DNA from: JAVMKJ01 sp031732875
GTDB lineage: Bacteria > Pseudomonadota > Gammaproteobacteria > Competibacterales > Competibacteraceae
Reading direction: 5' to 3'
Length of the DNA stretch: 32,634 bases
NCBI GenBank assembly: GCA_031732875.1
Contig: JAVMKL010000099.1
Location: 1-32,634 of the forward strand
Both the position numbers and the translations under genes were made by a program. Numbering within the stretch: the stretch's first letter is position 1; each line of letters starts with the position of its first letter. Positions 1 through 7,378 of the stretch are shown in pieces. The notes below the pieces were generated by a model that had not been told where the DNA came from, searched no databases, and saw nothing but the letters and a program-made list of their open reading frames with translations.

Positions 1-225
1 TCATGGCTCCATCCTACTTGGGAGTTGGAGCCTCCGGCAAACCCGGGGTGGTTCAGTCTCAGGATCTCGATAGACTTCTTTATCGAACGGGAAAACCCGC
101 GCCCGACGTTTTACTACTGGCTCTACTCCGATCAGGGCAGACCGCTCGCCCTGGCCTTGCGGCGGTATCTCGCCGCGAAGGGGTTGCCGCTGTTGGACGA
201 ACCCAAACGGAGACTCGAACCATGA
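1..225 (+). CDS. 3' end of an unidentified reading frame (partial)
   Basis: One frame is open from the window edge to a TGA at 223-225. It encodes about 74 residues, including the segment FFIERENPRPTFYYWLYSDQ followed by GRPLALALRRYLAAKGLPLL. The aromatic-rich stretch and the amphipathic helix after it look protein-like, but I do not recognise a family. An internal TTG at 25 could start a 66-residue version, but no clear ribosome binding site precedes it, so I treat this as the C-terminal end of a gene whose start lies outside the window. It could be a chance frame in GC-rich DNA. Confidence 0.35.
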   Translation, partial: SWLHPTWELEPPANPGWFSLRISIDFFIERENPRPTFYYWLYSDQGRPLALALRRYLAAKGLPLLDEPKRRLEP

Positions 226-476
226 ACACGGCTCTGAAGGCTCGACCATGCACGCGGGCGCGGCCGTGAACGCCTCCGCCGAAAAAACCCGACCGCGCCG
301 CGCGGCGGGCCGGACTGGTGGCCGGGCTCGCCCGGGTGCCGCCGCGCGAGGCGATCCTGTCGCGCCGCGAGGATACGGTACCCTACGTGCGCGTGGTTGG
401 CGTGGGTTCGTCTCGATTCGGCGTAGTCGGGACAGGCGGCTTGCGCAATGCAAATCGCCCTTGCGTCCTGGCGTCG
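226..476. other. intergenic stretch, nothing recognised
   Basis: About 250 bases of GC-rich sequence lie between the first partial frame and the 3' end of the AraC-type gene. Plus-strand frames stay open here, but their arginine- and proline-rich translations match nothing I know and look like composition-driven artefacts. No terminator-like hairpin with a T-run was seen. Confidence 0.4.
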
Positions 477-1484
477 TTACGCCTCGCTGCGATACCGCCC
501 CGGTGCCACGCCCATCTCCCGCTTGAACGCCCGCGCGAAGGTCGCTTCGGACTCGTAGCCCACCGCCGCCGCGATCTGTGCAATGCTGCGGCCGCTCTCG
601 CGCAGGGATTGTGCGGCGACGTGCATGCGCCAGGCAGTGAGGTAGGACATCGGCGGCACGCCGACGAGACCCGTGAAGCGGTCGGCGAATGCCGAACGGG
701 ACAACAGCGCCTCGGCGGCCAAGGCCTCCGCTGTCCACGGGTGGGCGGGCCGCGCATGGAGCAAGGCAAGGGCACGGCCGACCGCCGGGTCGCGCAATCC
801 CGCTAGCCAGCCTTGCCGCTCGGCCGGCATGCCGTGCACATACTCCCGCACCGCCTCGACGAACATCAGCTCCGAGAGCTTGGCCAGCACCGCCGACGAT
901 CCGGGGCGCGCGGCCGCCACTTCCTTGGCGGCAAAACGGAACGAGGCGGCGATCCAGTCGGCACCAGTCCGGCCGTTCAGATCCAGGTTGAGCACGCGCG
1001 GCAAGGCGTCGAGCAGCGGGTGCCGGCGTGCTTCGCTGCCGACGAAACCGCAGACGATGTTTGTGGCCGCACCGCCGCCGCCATAGTCGATGCGCGCCAG
1101 CGCGCCCTCGCGCGCCAACTGCACCAGGTGATCGGCATCCACGGCGGGCAGCCCCGGCCCGCTTGCCAGCGTGTGCGGGTCGTTGTGCGGCAGCAGCACG
1201 ATCGCGCCGGCACGCACCTCGAACGGTGCACTGCCCCGCACTTCCAGCCGCATGCGCCCGTCCAGCACGTAGTGAAAGGCGACGATGCGCGCCGGCTGTG
1301 CCATCGTCGGACGGCAATCCTCCGGACCGATGTGCGCCGTAACGCTCCACGGTGCCGTAAACGATGCTTCGAGGAACACACCGCCCGTCAGCCGGATCAC
1401 TCTGAGCACTTCTGACAACGCATCCATCCCGTGCAAGCCCCCATGCGTCAGCGGATCGGACAAGACCGGCGGCGGATCGGCCAT
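477..1484 (-). CDS. AraC-family transcriptional regulator with N-terminal cupin domain
   Basis: A predicted cytoplasmic one-component regulator of 335 residues. The N-terminal part (about residues 25-200) has the beta-rich pattern of the cupin type found in AraC regulators, with RMRLEVRGSAPFEVRAGAIV and LLPHNDPHTL. The C-terminal 95 residues hold two helix-turn-helix units: WTAEALAAEALLSRSAFADR, then SIAQIAAAVGYESEATFARA ending FKREMGVAPGRYR, the classic AraC signature. The start at 1484 has a poorly spaced GGACGGA. Relatives usually begin near the internal methionine at 1427 (MDALSEVLRVIRLTGG), which may be the true start. The gene diverges from the DsrE-like gene at 1718, a possible target. 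The ligand is unknown. Confidence 0.9.
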   Translation of the reverse strand: MADPPPVLSDPLTHGGLHGMDALSEVLRVIRLTGGVFLEASFTAPWSVTAHIGPEDCRPTMAQPARIVAFHYVLDGRMRLEVRGSAPFEVRAGAIVLLPHNDPHTLASGPGLPAVDADHLVQLAREGALARIDYGGGGAATNIVCGFVGSEARRHPLLDALPRVLNLDLNGRTGADWIAASFRFAAKEVAAARPGSSAVLAKLSELMFVEAVREYVHGMPAERQGWLAGLRDPAVGRALALLHARPAHPWTAEALAAEALLSRSAFADRFTGLVGVPPMSYLTAWRMHVAAQSLRESGRSIAQIAAAVGYESEATFARAFKREMGVAPGRYRSEA

Positions 1485-1559
1485 TCCGTCCGCAGCCGTG
1501 ACTGCCTAGAGTAGCGTCCGTCACGCGTCCGGCCGTTCGGATGACGCAAATTCTAATAC

Positions 1560-1721
1560 GTGCAGGCGGAACGGCAGGGCCGGCGGAGCGTGGAATTGGA
1601 ACCGCGGGACGCCTGGGGCTGGCACGCCGTGGCCCACGTCATGGAGATGACCAACCGCCCGCGCGATGGGCTGTCGGCGCGGTCACGGCATCACCACTCA
1701 CTTCGGAGGAACATGCAATGA
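1560..1721 (+). pseudogene. fragment of a TPR-repeat (TTC38-like) protein gene
   Basis: The plus-strand frame that starts just after a TAA at 1557-1559 encodes QAERQGRRSVELEPRDAWGW followed by HAVAHVMEM. This matches the repeat unit of tetratricopeptide repeat protein 38-like proteins (ALELDPRDAWAxHAVAHVxEM). Homology fades after about position 1640, and the frame ends at 1721, overlapping the start of the DsrE-like gene. The family is normally several hundred residues long, so this is a relic lacking both ends, sitting in the promoter region of its neighbours. Identification is from memory of the family motif. Confidence 0.55.
1705..1710 (+). promoter_or_regulatory. ribosome binding site of the DsrE-like gene
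   Basis: GGAGGA lies seven bases before the ATG at 1718. It fixes the start there rather than at the in-frame codon at 1541. Confidence 0.8.
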
Positions 1722-2134
1722 ATAGACTGGCAATCGTCGTTCGGGACGATGGATACGACAAGCTCCTGACACCGCTCACCTTCGCCTACGTCCTGGCCAG
1801 GGAAGGCGCGGAAGTGGATATCCTGTTCGTGCTCTGGGCGGTTCGCGTGCTCACTCCCGCGGGGGCGGGCAGCGTCCGGATCGACGGGCATCACGCGGCG
1901 GATGAGGGCTGGCTGCGCGAGAAGCTGGCGCGCGACGGCGACCCCGTCGAGATCCACGAATTCATCAGGATGCTGAAGGACACGGGCAAGGTCCGCTTCT
2001 ACGCGTGCCGCCTGGCAGCCAGCACGTTCGAGGTCGGTGAAGGCGACCTCATTCCCGAAGCGGAGGGGATCGTGGACTCCGCGTGGTTTCTGAAGGAGAA
2101 AGCGGCCAAGGCCGACCATTGTCAGTACTTTTGA
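1718..2134 (+). CDS. DsrE/DsrF-like family protein
   Basis: A 138-residue cytoplasmic protein. It opens with a beta strand (RLAIVVRDDGYDKLLTPLTF), continues with AYVLAREGAEVDILFVLWAV, and carries a single conserved-looking cysteine, Cys97, in VRFYACRLAASTF. This is the pattern of DsrE-type proteins, which bind or transfer sulfur through one cysteine or act as peroxiredoxin-like subunits. The length fits the family. The start is set by GGAGGA at 1705-1710. The AraC-type regulator diverges from it, and a strong inverted repeat follows the stop. No other sulfur gene is nearby, so its partner and substrate are unknown. Confidence 0.82.
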   Translation: MNRLAIVVRDDGYDKLLTPLTFAYVLAREGAEVDILFVLWAVRVLTPAGAGSVRIDGHHAADEGWLREKLARDGDPVEIHEFIRMLKDTGKVRFYACRLAASTFEVGEGDLIPEAEGIVDSAWFLKEKAAKADHCQYF

Positions 2135-2135
2135 C

Positions 2136-2184
2136 TTTTGAGCGCCCGGGAAAACGGGCTGCCGTTCCCCGGGGGCGCTCAAAA
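2136..2184. repeat. long imperfect inverted repeat after the DsrE-like gene
   Basis: TTTTGAGCGCCC at 2136-2147 is exactly complementary to GGGCGCTCAAAA at 2173-2184, and the stem can extend inward with GGGAA/TTCCC after a two-base bulge. It begins one base after the stop codon. The T-run is on the 5' side and the A-run on the 3' side, so it is not a textbook Rho-independent terminator in either direction. It could protect the 3' end of the transcript or be a dispersed repeat. Confidence 0.6.
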
Positions 2185-2500
2185 ACCGTCCAACAAGGAT
2201 CCCCGCGGCCTCGCCGATGAAATCCTGGACGGCATCGAAGTCGAGTCCAGCTCCACTCCGTGATGGACGATCACCCGCATGGCGTGCCGGTCCCGCGGGC
2301 AGACCACTTCACTTCGCGGCAGGCGTTGCGGATCGGGAACGCGGGCCGCGCCGGTAAACGTGCTTTCTCCAGAGACCGCCATGACGACGGTTACTTAAAG
2401 AGCAACTCCGAGGCGTTCTGGCGAGGGGCGAGTTGGCGGGTTATGATGGACGCCGTTTAGCACCCTCGAAGGCTTCACGTACCCACAGGATTAAACCCCG
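2185..2500. other. intergenic stretch upstream of alaA
   Basis: Together with the hairpin, this makes a 366-base gap. I see no coding frame I can support. A 67-residue minus-strand frame at 2179-2382 (with MRVIVHHGVELDST) has no recognisable family and no ribosome binding site. TATGAT at 2442-2447 could be a -10 element for alaA, with a weak CTGGCG 18 bases upstream. AGGA at 2487-2490 is a modest ribosome binding site for the ATG at 2501. Confidence 0.4.
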
Positions 2501-3727
2501 ATGCAACCCATCCTGAAATCCGCCAAGCTCGCCAACGTTTGCTACGACATCCGCGGACCGGTGCTGGCCCGAGCCCGGCAGATGGAAGACGAAGGACAGC
2601 GGATCACCAAGCTCAACATCGGCAACCCGGCGACGTTCGGTTTCATGGCGCCGGACGAGATGGTGCAGGACGTAATCCACAACCTGCCGGACGCCTCCGG
2701 CTATTGCGATGCGAAAGGACTGTTCGCCGCGCGCAAGGCGGTGATGCACTACACCCAGCAGAAGAACATCCGCGGGGTGCAGATCGAGGACATCTACATC
2801 GGCAACGGGGTGTCCGAACTGATCGTCATGACCCTGCAGGGCCTGCTGAACAACGGCGACGAAGTACTGATTCCCGCCCCGGACTATCCGCTGTGGACGG
2901 CGGCGGTGAGCCTGTCGGGCGGCGTGCCGCGCCATTATCTGTGCGACGAGCAAGCCGGCTGGCTGCCGGACCTGGCCGACCTGCGCGGCAAGATCTCGCC
3001 GAACACCCGGGCGATCGTCGTCATCAACCCCAACAACCCGACCGGGGCGCTGTATCCCGACGAGTTGCTGAGGGAAATCGTCGAGATCGCCCGCCAGCAC
3101 CAGCTCATCCTCTACGCCGACGAGATCTACGACAAGGTGCTCTACGACGACGCCCGGCATACCTCGATCGCGTCGCTGGCCGACGACGTGCTGTGCCTGA
3201 CCTTCAACGGACTGTCGAAAAATTACCGGGCCTGCGGCTACCGCGCCGGCTGGGTGGTGGTGTCGGGCGAGAAGAGCCACGCGCAGGACTATATCGAGGG
3301 TCTCACCATCCTCGCCTCGATGCGGTTGTGCGCCAACGTCCCGGCCCAGCACGCGATCCAGACCGCCCTGGGCGGTTACCAGAGCATCGAAGACCTGGTG
3401 CTGCCCACCGGCCGCCTGGGCAAGCAGCGCGACCTGGCCTACCAGTTGATCGCGGATCTGCCCGGCGTCGGTTGCGTCAGGCCCCAGGCGGCGCTTTATC
3501 TCTTTCCGCGACTCGATCCCAAACTCTATCCGATCGCCGACGACCAGCAGTTCGTGCTGGATTTCCTGCTGGAGGAAAGGGTGCTGCTGGTGCAGGGCAG
3601 CGGCTTCAACTGGCCCCAGCCGGACCACCTGCGGATCGTGTTCCTGCCCCACGAGGACGATCTCATCGAGGCGATCGGACGCCTGGGCCGATTCCTGGAA
3701 CGCTATCGCAAGCGCCACGGCGCCTGA
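2501..3727 (+). CDS. alaA: alanine-synthesising PLP aminotransferase AlaA
   Basis: A 408-residue cytoplasmic fold-type I aminotransferase, the length of E. coli AlaA, and similar to it from end to end. AlaA transfers the amino group of glutamate to pyruvate to make alanine. Visible landmarks are the N-terminal KLANVCYDIRGPVL, the substrate-region LNIGNPATFGF, IGNGVSEL around residue 101, INPNNPTGALY at about 175, ADEIYDKVLYDD at about 206, and the PLP lysine Lys240 in FNGLSKNYRACGYRAGW. The C-terminal LLVQGSGFNWPQPDHLRIV is also shared. A weak AGGA precedes the ATG. The gene converges on the PfpI-like gene, with only 14 bases between the stops and no room for a separate terminator. Confidence 0.96.
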   Translation: MQPILKSAKLANVCYDIRGPVLARARQMEDEGQRITKLNIGNPATFGFMAPDEMVQDVIHNLPDASGYCDAKGLFAARKAVMHYTQQKNIRGVQIEDIYIGNGVSELIVMTLQGLLNNGDEVLIPAPDYPLWTAAVSLSGGVPRHYLCDEQAGWLPDLADLRGKISPNTRAIVVINPNNPTGALYPDELLREIVEIARQHQLILYADEIYDKVLYDDARHTSIASLADDVLCLTFNGLSKNYRACGYRAGWVVVSGEKSHAQDYIEGLTILASMRLCANVPAQHAIQTALGGYQSIEDLVLPTGRLGKQRDLAYQLIADLPGVGCVRPQAALYLFPRLDPKLYPIADDQQFVLDFLLEERVLLVQGSGFNWPQPDHLRIVFLPHEDDLIEAIGRLGRFLERYRKRHGA

Positions 3728-3741
3728 CGCGCTGCTCCAAA

Positions 3742-4323
3742 TTAGAGTTCGATCCGGGTGCCGAGCAGGTGCAGGAAATTTCTCAGCCAGGCCGGATGCG
3801 CCGGCCAGGCTGGCGCGGTGACCAGGTTGCCGTCCACATGCGCCTCGTCGAGACCGATGTCGGCGTATCGGCCGCCGGCGCGTTCCACGTCGGGGCCGAC
3901 CGCCGGGTAGGCGGAACAATGCCGGCCTTCCAGAACCCCGGCCGCCGTCAGCACTTGGGCGCCGTGGCAGATCGCGGCGATCGGCTTGTCGCTCGCGGCG
4001 AAATGGCGGACGATCTCGATCACCCGGGGATTCAGGCGAAGGTATTCGGGGGCCCGGCCGCCGGGAATGACCAAGGCATCGTAGTCTTCGGCCCGGATCT
4101 CGGCGAAACTGGCGTTGAGGGTGAAGTTGTGCCCCGGTTTCTCGCTGTAGGTCTGTGCCCCGTCGAAATCGTGGACCGCGGTCCGCACCTGTTCCCCGGC
4201 CTGCTTGTCCGGGCAGACCGCATGGACCGTGTGCCCGACCATCCACAGGGCCTGGAACGGCACCATCACCTCGTAGTCTTCCACGTAGTCACCGACCAGC
4301 ATCAGGATTTTCTTGGCGCTCAT
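3742..4323 (-). CDS. DJ-1/PfpI family protein
   Basis: A 193-residue cytoplasmic protein of the DJ-1/PfpI superfamily, whose members act as glyoxalases/deglycases, amidases or proteases. The nucleophile elbow is AAICHGAQVL with Cys119 and His120. The partner acid lies in GDYVEDYEVMVPF (Glu15 or Glu18), and ALVIPGGRAPEYLR precedes the elbow. The length is close to PfpI and YhbO. The ATG at 4323 has GGAGGA nearby (CTGGAGGACAGTC), a strong ribosome binding site. It lies about 95 bases downstream of a small gene on the same strand. The exact reaction cannot be told from the sequence. Confidence 0.9.
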   Translation of the reverse strand: MSAKKILMLVGDYVEDYEVMVPFQALWMVGHTVHAVCPDKQAGEQVRTAVHDFDGAQTYSEKPGHNFTLNASFAEIRAEDYDALVIPGGRAPEYLRLNPRVIEIVRHFAASDKPIAAICHGAQVLTAAGVLEGRHCSAYPAVGPDVERAGGRYADIGLDEAHVDGNLVTAPAWPAHPAWLRNFLHLLGTRIEL

Positions 4324-4417
4324 GACTGTCCTCCAGAGAGTTATGGGAAGTGTTCGTCGGTTGTCGGCCGTTTCCTAATGGTACCGCTTGGCGGACATAA
4401 GGTTCACCGGACCTTCG

Positions 4418-4618
4418 TCAGAAAAAGGGCGCGAACGCGGGCGGATCGCTTTCCGGCAAACCGGCCTCGCGCAGGATCCGGCTCCATAGATCGGGCAGGG
4501 TCACCTCCTCCGCCTGGCAGGCCTCGTCCAAACTGACGTACCGGTTTTTCACCAGAAACCGGCAGGCGGCCCGTTCGGCGTCGTATCGCAGGTTCGGGGG
4601 CAGGTCCTCGAAGCGCAC
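4418..4618 (-). CDS. small protein coupled to the Pat-like gene, function unknown
   Basis: A 66-residue frame starting with GTG at 4618, 15 bases after the stop of the Pat-like gene, with GGGAG seven bases before the start. The close spacing suggests coupled translation. The product (MRFEDLPPNLRYDAERAACR, then FLVKNRYVSLDEACQAEEV, ending DPPAFAPFF) is predicted helical and soluble, with no signal peptide or membrane segment. I do not recognise a family. An alternative start on the same strand in another frame (ATG at 4637) gives an arginine-rich product and is less likely. Confidence 0.6.
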   Translation of the reverse strand: MRFEDLPPNLRYDAERAACRFLVKNRYVSLDEACQAEEVTLPDLWSRILREAGLPESDPPAFAPFF

Positions 4619-4633
4619 GGGCGATCTCCCGGT

Positions 4634-7279
4634 TCATCCCGCCGACATGGCGATCTGGTGCAGCTTGAGAACGACGTGCTTCAAGCCGGGGTCGTCGGGA
4701 TCGTTGTGGATGGCGAAGCCCAGCGCCCGGTCGAGTTGCAGCATCGATTTGTTCTCCGTCAGCACTTCGCCGTAGATTTCGCCGATGCCGCGCGCGCGGG
4801 CGTAATGAATGATCCGCCGCATCAACAGGCCGCCGAGACCGAGGCGCATCAAGGCTCGGTCGACGATGATGGAGTATTCCGCCCGATCGTTGTTCGGGTC
4901 GGCGTTGAGGTTGACGATGCCGTAAATCTCAGCCTTGCCGGGCAGACCGGGTTCGGCCGCCACCAGCGCCATCTCCCGATGGTAATCGATCTGGGTCAGC
5001 GTCGCCGCCATGTCGTGCGACAGCTCGCGGATCGGCTGGAAAAACCGCAGCCGCAGGTCGTCGGGCGAAGCCCGCGACACCAGCGCCTGCAACGGCGGCT
5101 CGTCCTCGGGCAACACCGGGCGCAACAGCAGTTTCCGCTCGTTGGGCAGCGCGATGGTTTCCTCCAGTGCCTTGGGATAGGGACGAATCGCCAGGCGCTC
5201 GGCCGGATCGGCGGTCGCCGGCGCCAGCCGCACCCGGGCGTCCAGCGCCAGCACGCCCAGGGCGCTGGCCCACAGGGGGTTGATGTCCAGCGCGACCAGT
5301 TCGCCCAGATCGACGACCATCTGCGAAAGCTTGACCAGCGTCAGCGCCAGAGCGTTGAGGTCGGCGCGGCGCAGCACGCTGAAGCGCAAGCGCTGGTAGA
5401 TCCGGGTCTGCGCCATCATCTCGCGGGCCAGGTGCATGTTGAGCGGCGGCAGGCCGTAGGCCAGATCGTTGATCACCGTCGCCTCGGTGCCGCCCTGGCC
5501 GAAATGGATCACCGGGCCGAAGCGTTCGCCGGAGCGCACGCCTACGGCCATTTCGTAGGCGCCGTCGCGGGCCGTCATCGGCTGCAACACGAAGCCGTCG
5601 AACCGGGCCGCCGGCGCCACCATGCCCATATGTGCCAGCATCGCGGCGGCGGCCTGCCGCACCGCGTCCGGGGTGTTCAGATAGTGGGCCACTCCACCCA
5701 CCTGCGACTTGGCGGCGACGTCGGGCGAGACGATCTTCAGGGCGACCGGCTCGTTCAGGCGGGCGGCGATTGCGGCGGCCTCCTCGGGCGAAAGCGCCAG
5801 GAACGTTTCCGCCACCGGGATGCGGTAGGCGGACAACAACTGCATGGTCTCGTATTCGTTGAGGCTATGCCGGCCCTGGGCCAGCGCCCTGGCGATCACG
5901 ATCCGGGCCGCGGCGACATCGGGGGTGAATGCCTCCGGCAGCGAGGGCGGGGTTTCCATCAGGAGGGTCTGATTGCGCTTGTACTGCACGATGCGCATGA
6001 AGGCCTGCACCGCTCCGCCGGCGGTTTCGTAGGTCGGCACCTGTTGCTCCAGCCCCCGCCGTGCTTCCGCGCCGGTCCGGGGACCGGGAAAGCTGGCGAT
6101 CAGGCAGCAACGGCTTTTCGGCGAGCGCTTGACCAGGGCGTCGGCCACCGCCACCGTGTCGCCGAGGGCGCTGGGGGTTTTGACGACCAGTACGCCGTCC
6201 ACCCCCGGATCGGCGATCAGCAGGTCCAGCGCCCGGTCGTAGGCGCCGGCATCGGCCTGATCGCCGAGGTCGATCGGGTTGGGGAGAGCATTCGACTCGA
6301 TCAGCTTTTCCAGCCCATGCTGGGTCGTCTCGGAAAGCTGCGCCAGTCGCCCGCCGAAATGATACAGGGTGTCGGTCGCCAGCAGGCTCACGCTGGAACT
6401 GTTGCTCAGAATGGCCAGTCGGTCGTTGTTTACCTGCTTGGCCACTTTCAGCACCTTGACCATTTGCAGCAATTCTTCGCTGTCGTCCACCCGCAGCAGG
6501 CCGGCGCGGCGGAAGGCGGCGGCGTATACCGCGTCGTCGGGCTCTTCGGGATAGCGACGGGGTTTCAGTACGATGACGGGCTTGATGCGCGCCGCGCGCC
6601 GCGCCGCCGACATGAACTTGCGGGCGTCGCCGATCTGCTCCAGGTACAACAGGATCGCCCGAATGCGGTAATCGCCGGCCAGATAGTCCAGGATGTCGGC
6701 CAGATCCACGTCGAGGCTGTCCCCCAGATGGATCACGTGGCTGAAGCCGAAGCCGTAATGATTGCCGATGTCGAGGGCGATCTGCCCGATGGTGCCCGAT
6801 TCGGTGATCAGGGCGACCTGACCGGGCAGGAGCGACTGGCGGTTCAGGCTGACGTTGAGGTTGGCCAGGGGCACGTTGAGTCCCTGAGATCCGGGACCCA
6901 GCACCCGCAACAGAAAGGGTTGGGCCGCGTCGAGAATCGCCTGATGGAGGACCTTCCGTTCGCCCGACGGGATGCCCCGGGCCTCGCTGATCAATATCGC
7001 CGCGCGGGCGCCGCGTTCCCCCAGTTGCCGGACCAGCGCCGGCGCCTCCCGCAGCGACCGGGTGATGATCGCCAGAGCCGGCGGCAGCGGCAGACTGGCG
7101 ATGTCGGGGTAGGTCAGGGCTCCTTCCAGGGCCCAGCGCTGGGAATCCACCGGCATGATCGGTCCCTTGAAACCACCGTTCATCAGATTGCGGGCGATGA
7201 TCGTTTCGGTGTCGCCTCCGCCGCAGATCAGGGCGATTCTGTCCGGTTTGAAAAGGTAGTCCAGATTGCGAATGGTCAT
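4634..7279 (-). CDS. Pat-like protein: ADP-forming acyl-CoA synthetase fold fused to a GNAT acetyltransferase
   Basis: An 881-residue cytoplasmic protein with the layout of the lysine acetyltransferase Pat/PatZ (YfiQ), which acetylates and silences metabolic enzymes such as acetyl-CoA synthetase. Domains in order are CoA binding (about 8-130), a succinyl-CoA-ligase-like part with VALITESGTIG at 155, an ATP-grasp part (about 470-700), and a C-terminal GNAT domain (about 713-880) with acetyl-CoA loop RLGLGG at 812-817. Active ADP-forming synthetases carry a phosphorylated His in a segment like SHTGSLAG. Here the matching region reads VLKPRRYPEEPDDAVYAAAF (about 237-256), shortened and without His, so the synthetase half should be regulatory only. 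A small gene follows within 15 bases. Confidence 0.88.
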   Translation of the reverse strand: MTIRNLDYLFKPDRIALICGGGDTETIIARNLMNGGFKGPIMPVDSQRWALEGALTYPDIASLPLPPALAIITRSLREAPALVRQLGERGARAAILISEARGIPSGERKVLHQAILDAAQPFLLRVLGPGSQGLNVPLANLNVSLNRQSLLPGQVALITESGTIGQIALDIGNHYGFGFSHVIHLGDSLDVDLADILDYLAGDYRIRAILLYLEQIGDARKFMSAARRAARIKPVIVLKPRRYPEEPDDAVYAAAFRRAGLLRVDDSEELLQMVKVLKVAKQVNNDRLAILSNSSSVSLLATDTLYHFGGRLAQLSETTQHGLEKLIESNALPNPIDLGDQADAGAYDRALDLLIADPGVDGVLVVKTPSALGDTVAVADALVKRSPKSRCCLIASFPGPRTGAEARRGLEQQVPTYETAGGAVQAFMRIVQYKRNQTLLMETPPSLPEAFTPDVAAARIVIARALAQGRHSLNEYETMQLLSAYRIPVAETFLALSPEEAAAIAARLNEPVALKIVSPDVAAKSQVGGVAHYLNTPDAVRQAAAAMLAHMGMVAPAARFDGFVLQPMTARDGAYEMAVGVRSGERFGPVIHFGQGGTEATVINDLAYGLPPLNMHLAREMMAQTRIYQRLRFSVLRRADLNALALTLVKLSQMVVDLGELVALDINPLWASALGVLALDARVRLAPATADPAERLAIRPYPKALEETIALPNERKLLLRPVLPEDEPPLQALVSRASPDDLRLRFFQPIRELSHDMAATLTQIDYHREMALVAAEPGLPGKAEIYGIVNLNADPNNDRAEYSIIVDRALMRLGLGGLLMRRIIHYARARGIGEIYGEVLTENKSMLQLDRALGFAIHNDPDDPGLKHVVLKLHQIAMSAG

Positions 7280-7312
7280 GGGCGTTCGATTGTTCGAATG
7301 GTTTCCGGGCCA

Positions 7313-7338
7313 CGGGGAGATGAAGGGTACCCTCCCCG
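7313..7338. repeat. short inverted repeat upstream of the Pat-like gene
   Basis: CGGGGAG (7313-7319) and CTCCCCG (7332-7338) can pair across a 12-base loop, with the small palindrome GGGTACCC inside. It lies in the 99-base gap between the efflux permease and the Pat-like gene. No T-run follows on either strand, so terminator function is not supported. Confidence 0.35.
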
Positions 7339-7378
7339 ACCGCTCCGGCGGAAGTGTCGCACGACCGGCGGCCGGCTG

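Noticed and set aside
1..1524. A 507-codon minus-strand frame covering the AraC-type gene
   Set aside because: The overlapping frame at 477-1484 carries the AraC helix-turn-helix motifs. The longer one is arginine- and alanine-rich with no motif.
2179..2382. A 67-codon minus-strand gene upstream of alaA
   Set aside because: No ribosome binding site, no recognisable motif, and its 3' end runs into the hairpin after the DsrE-like gene.
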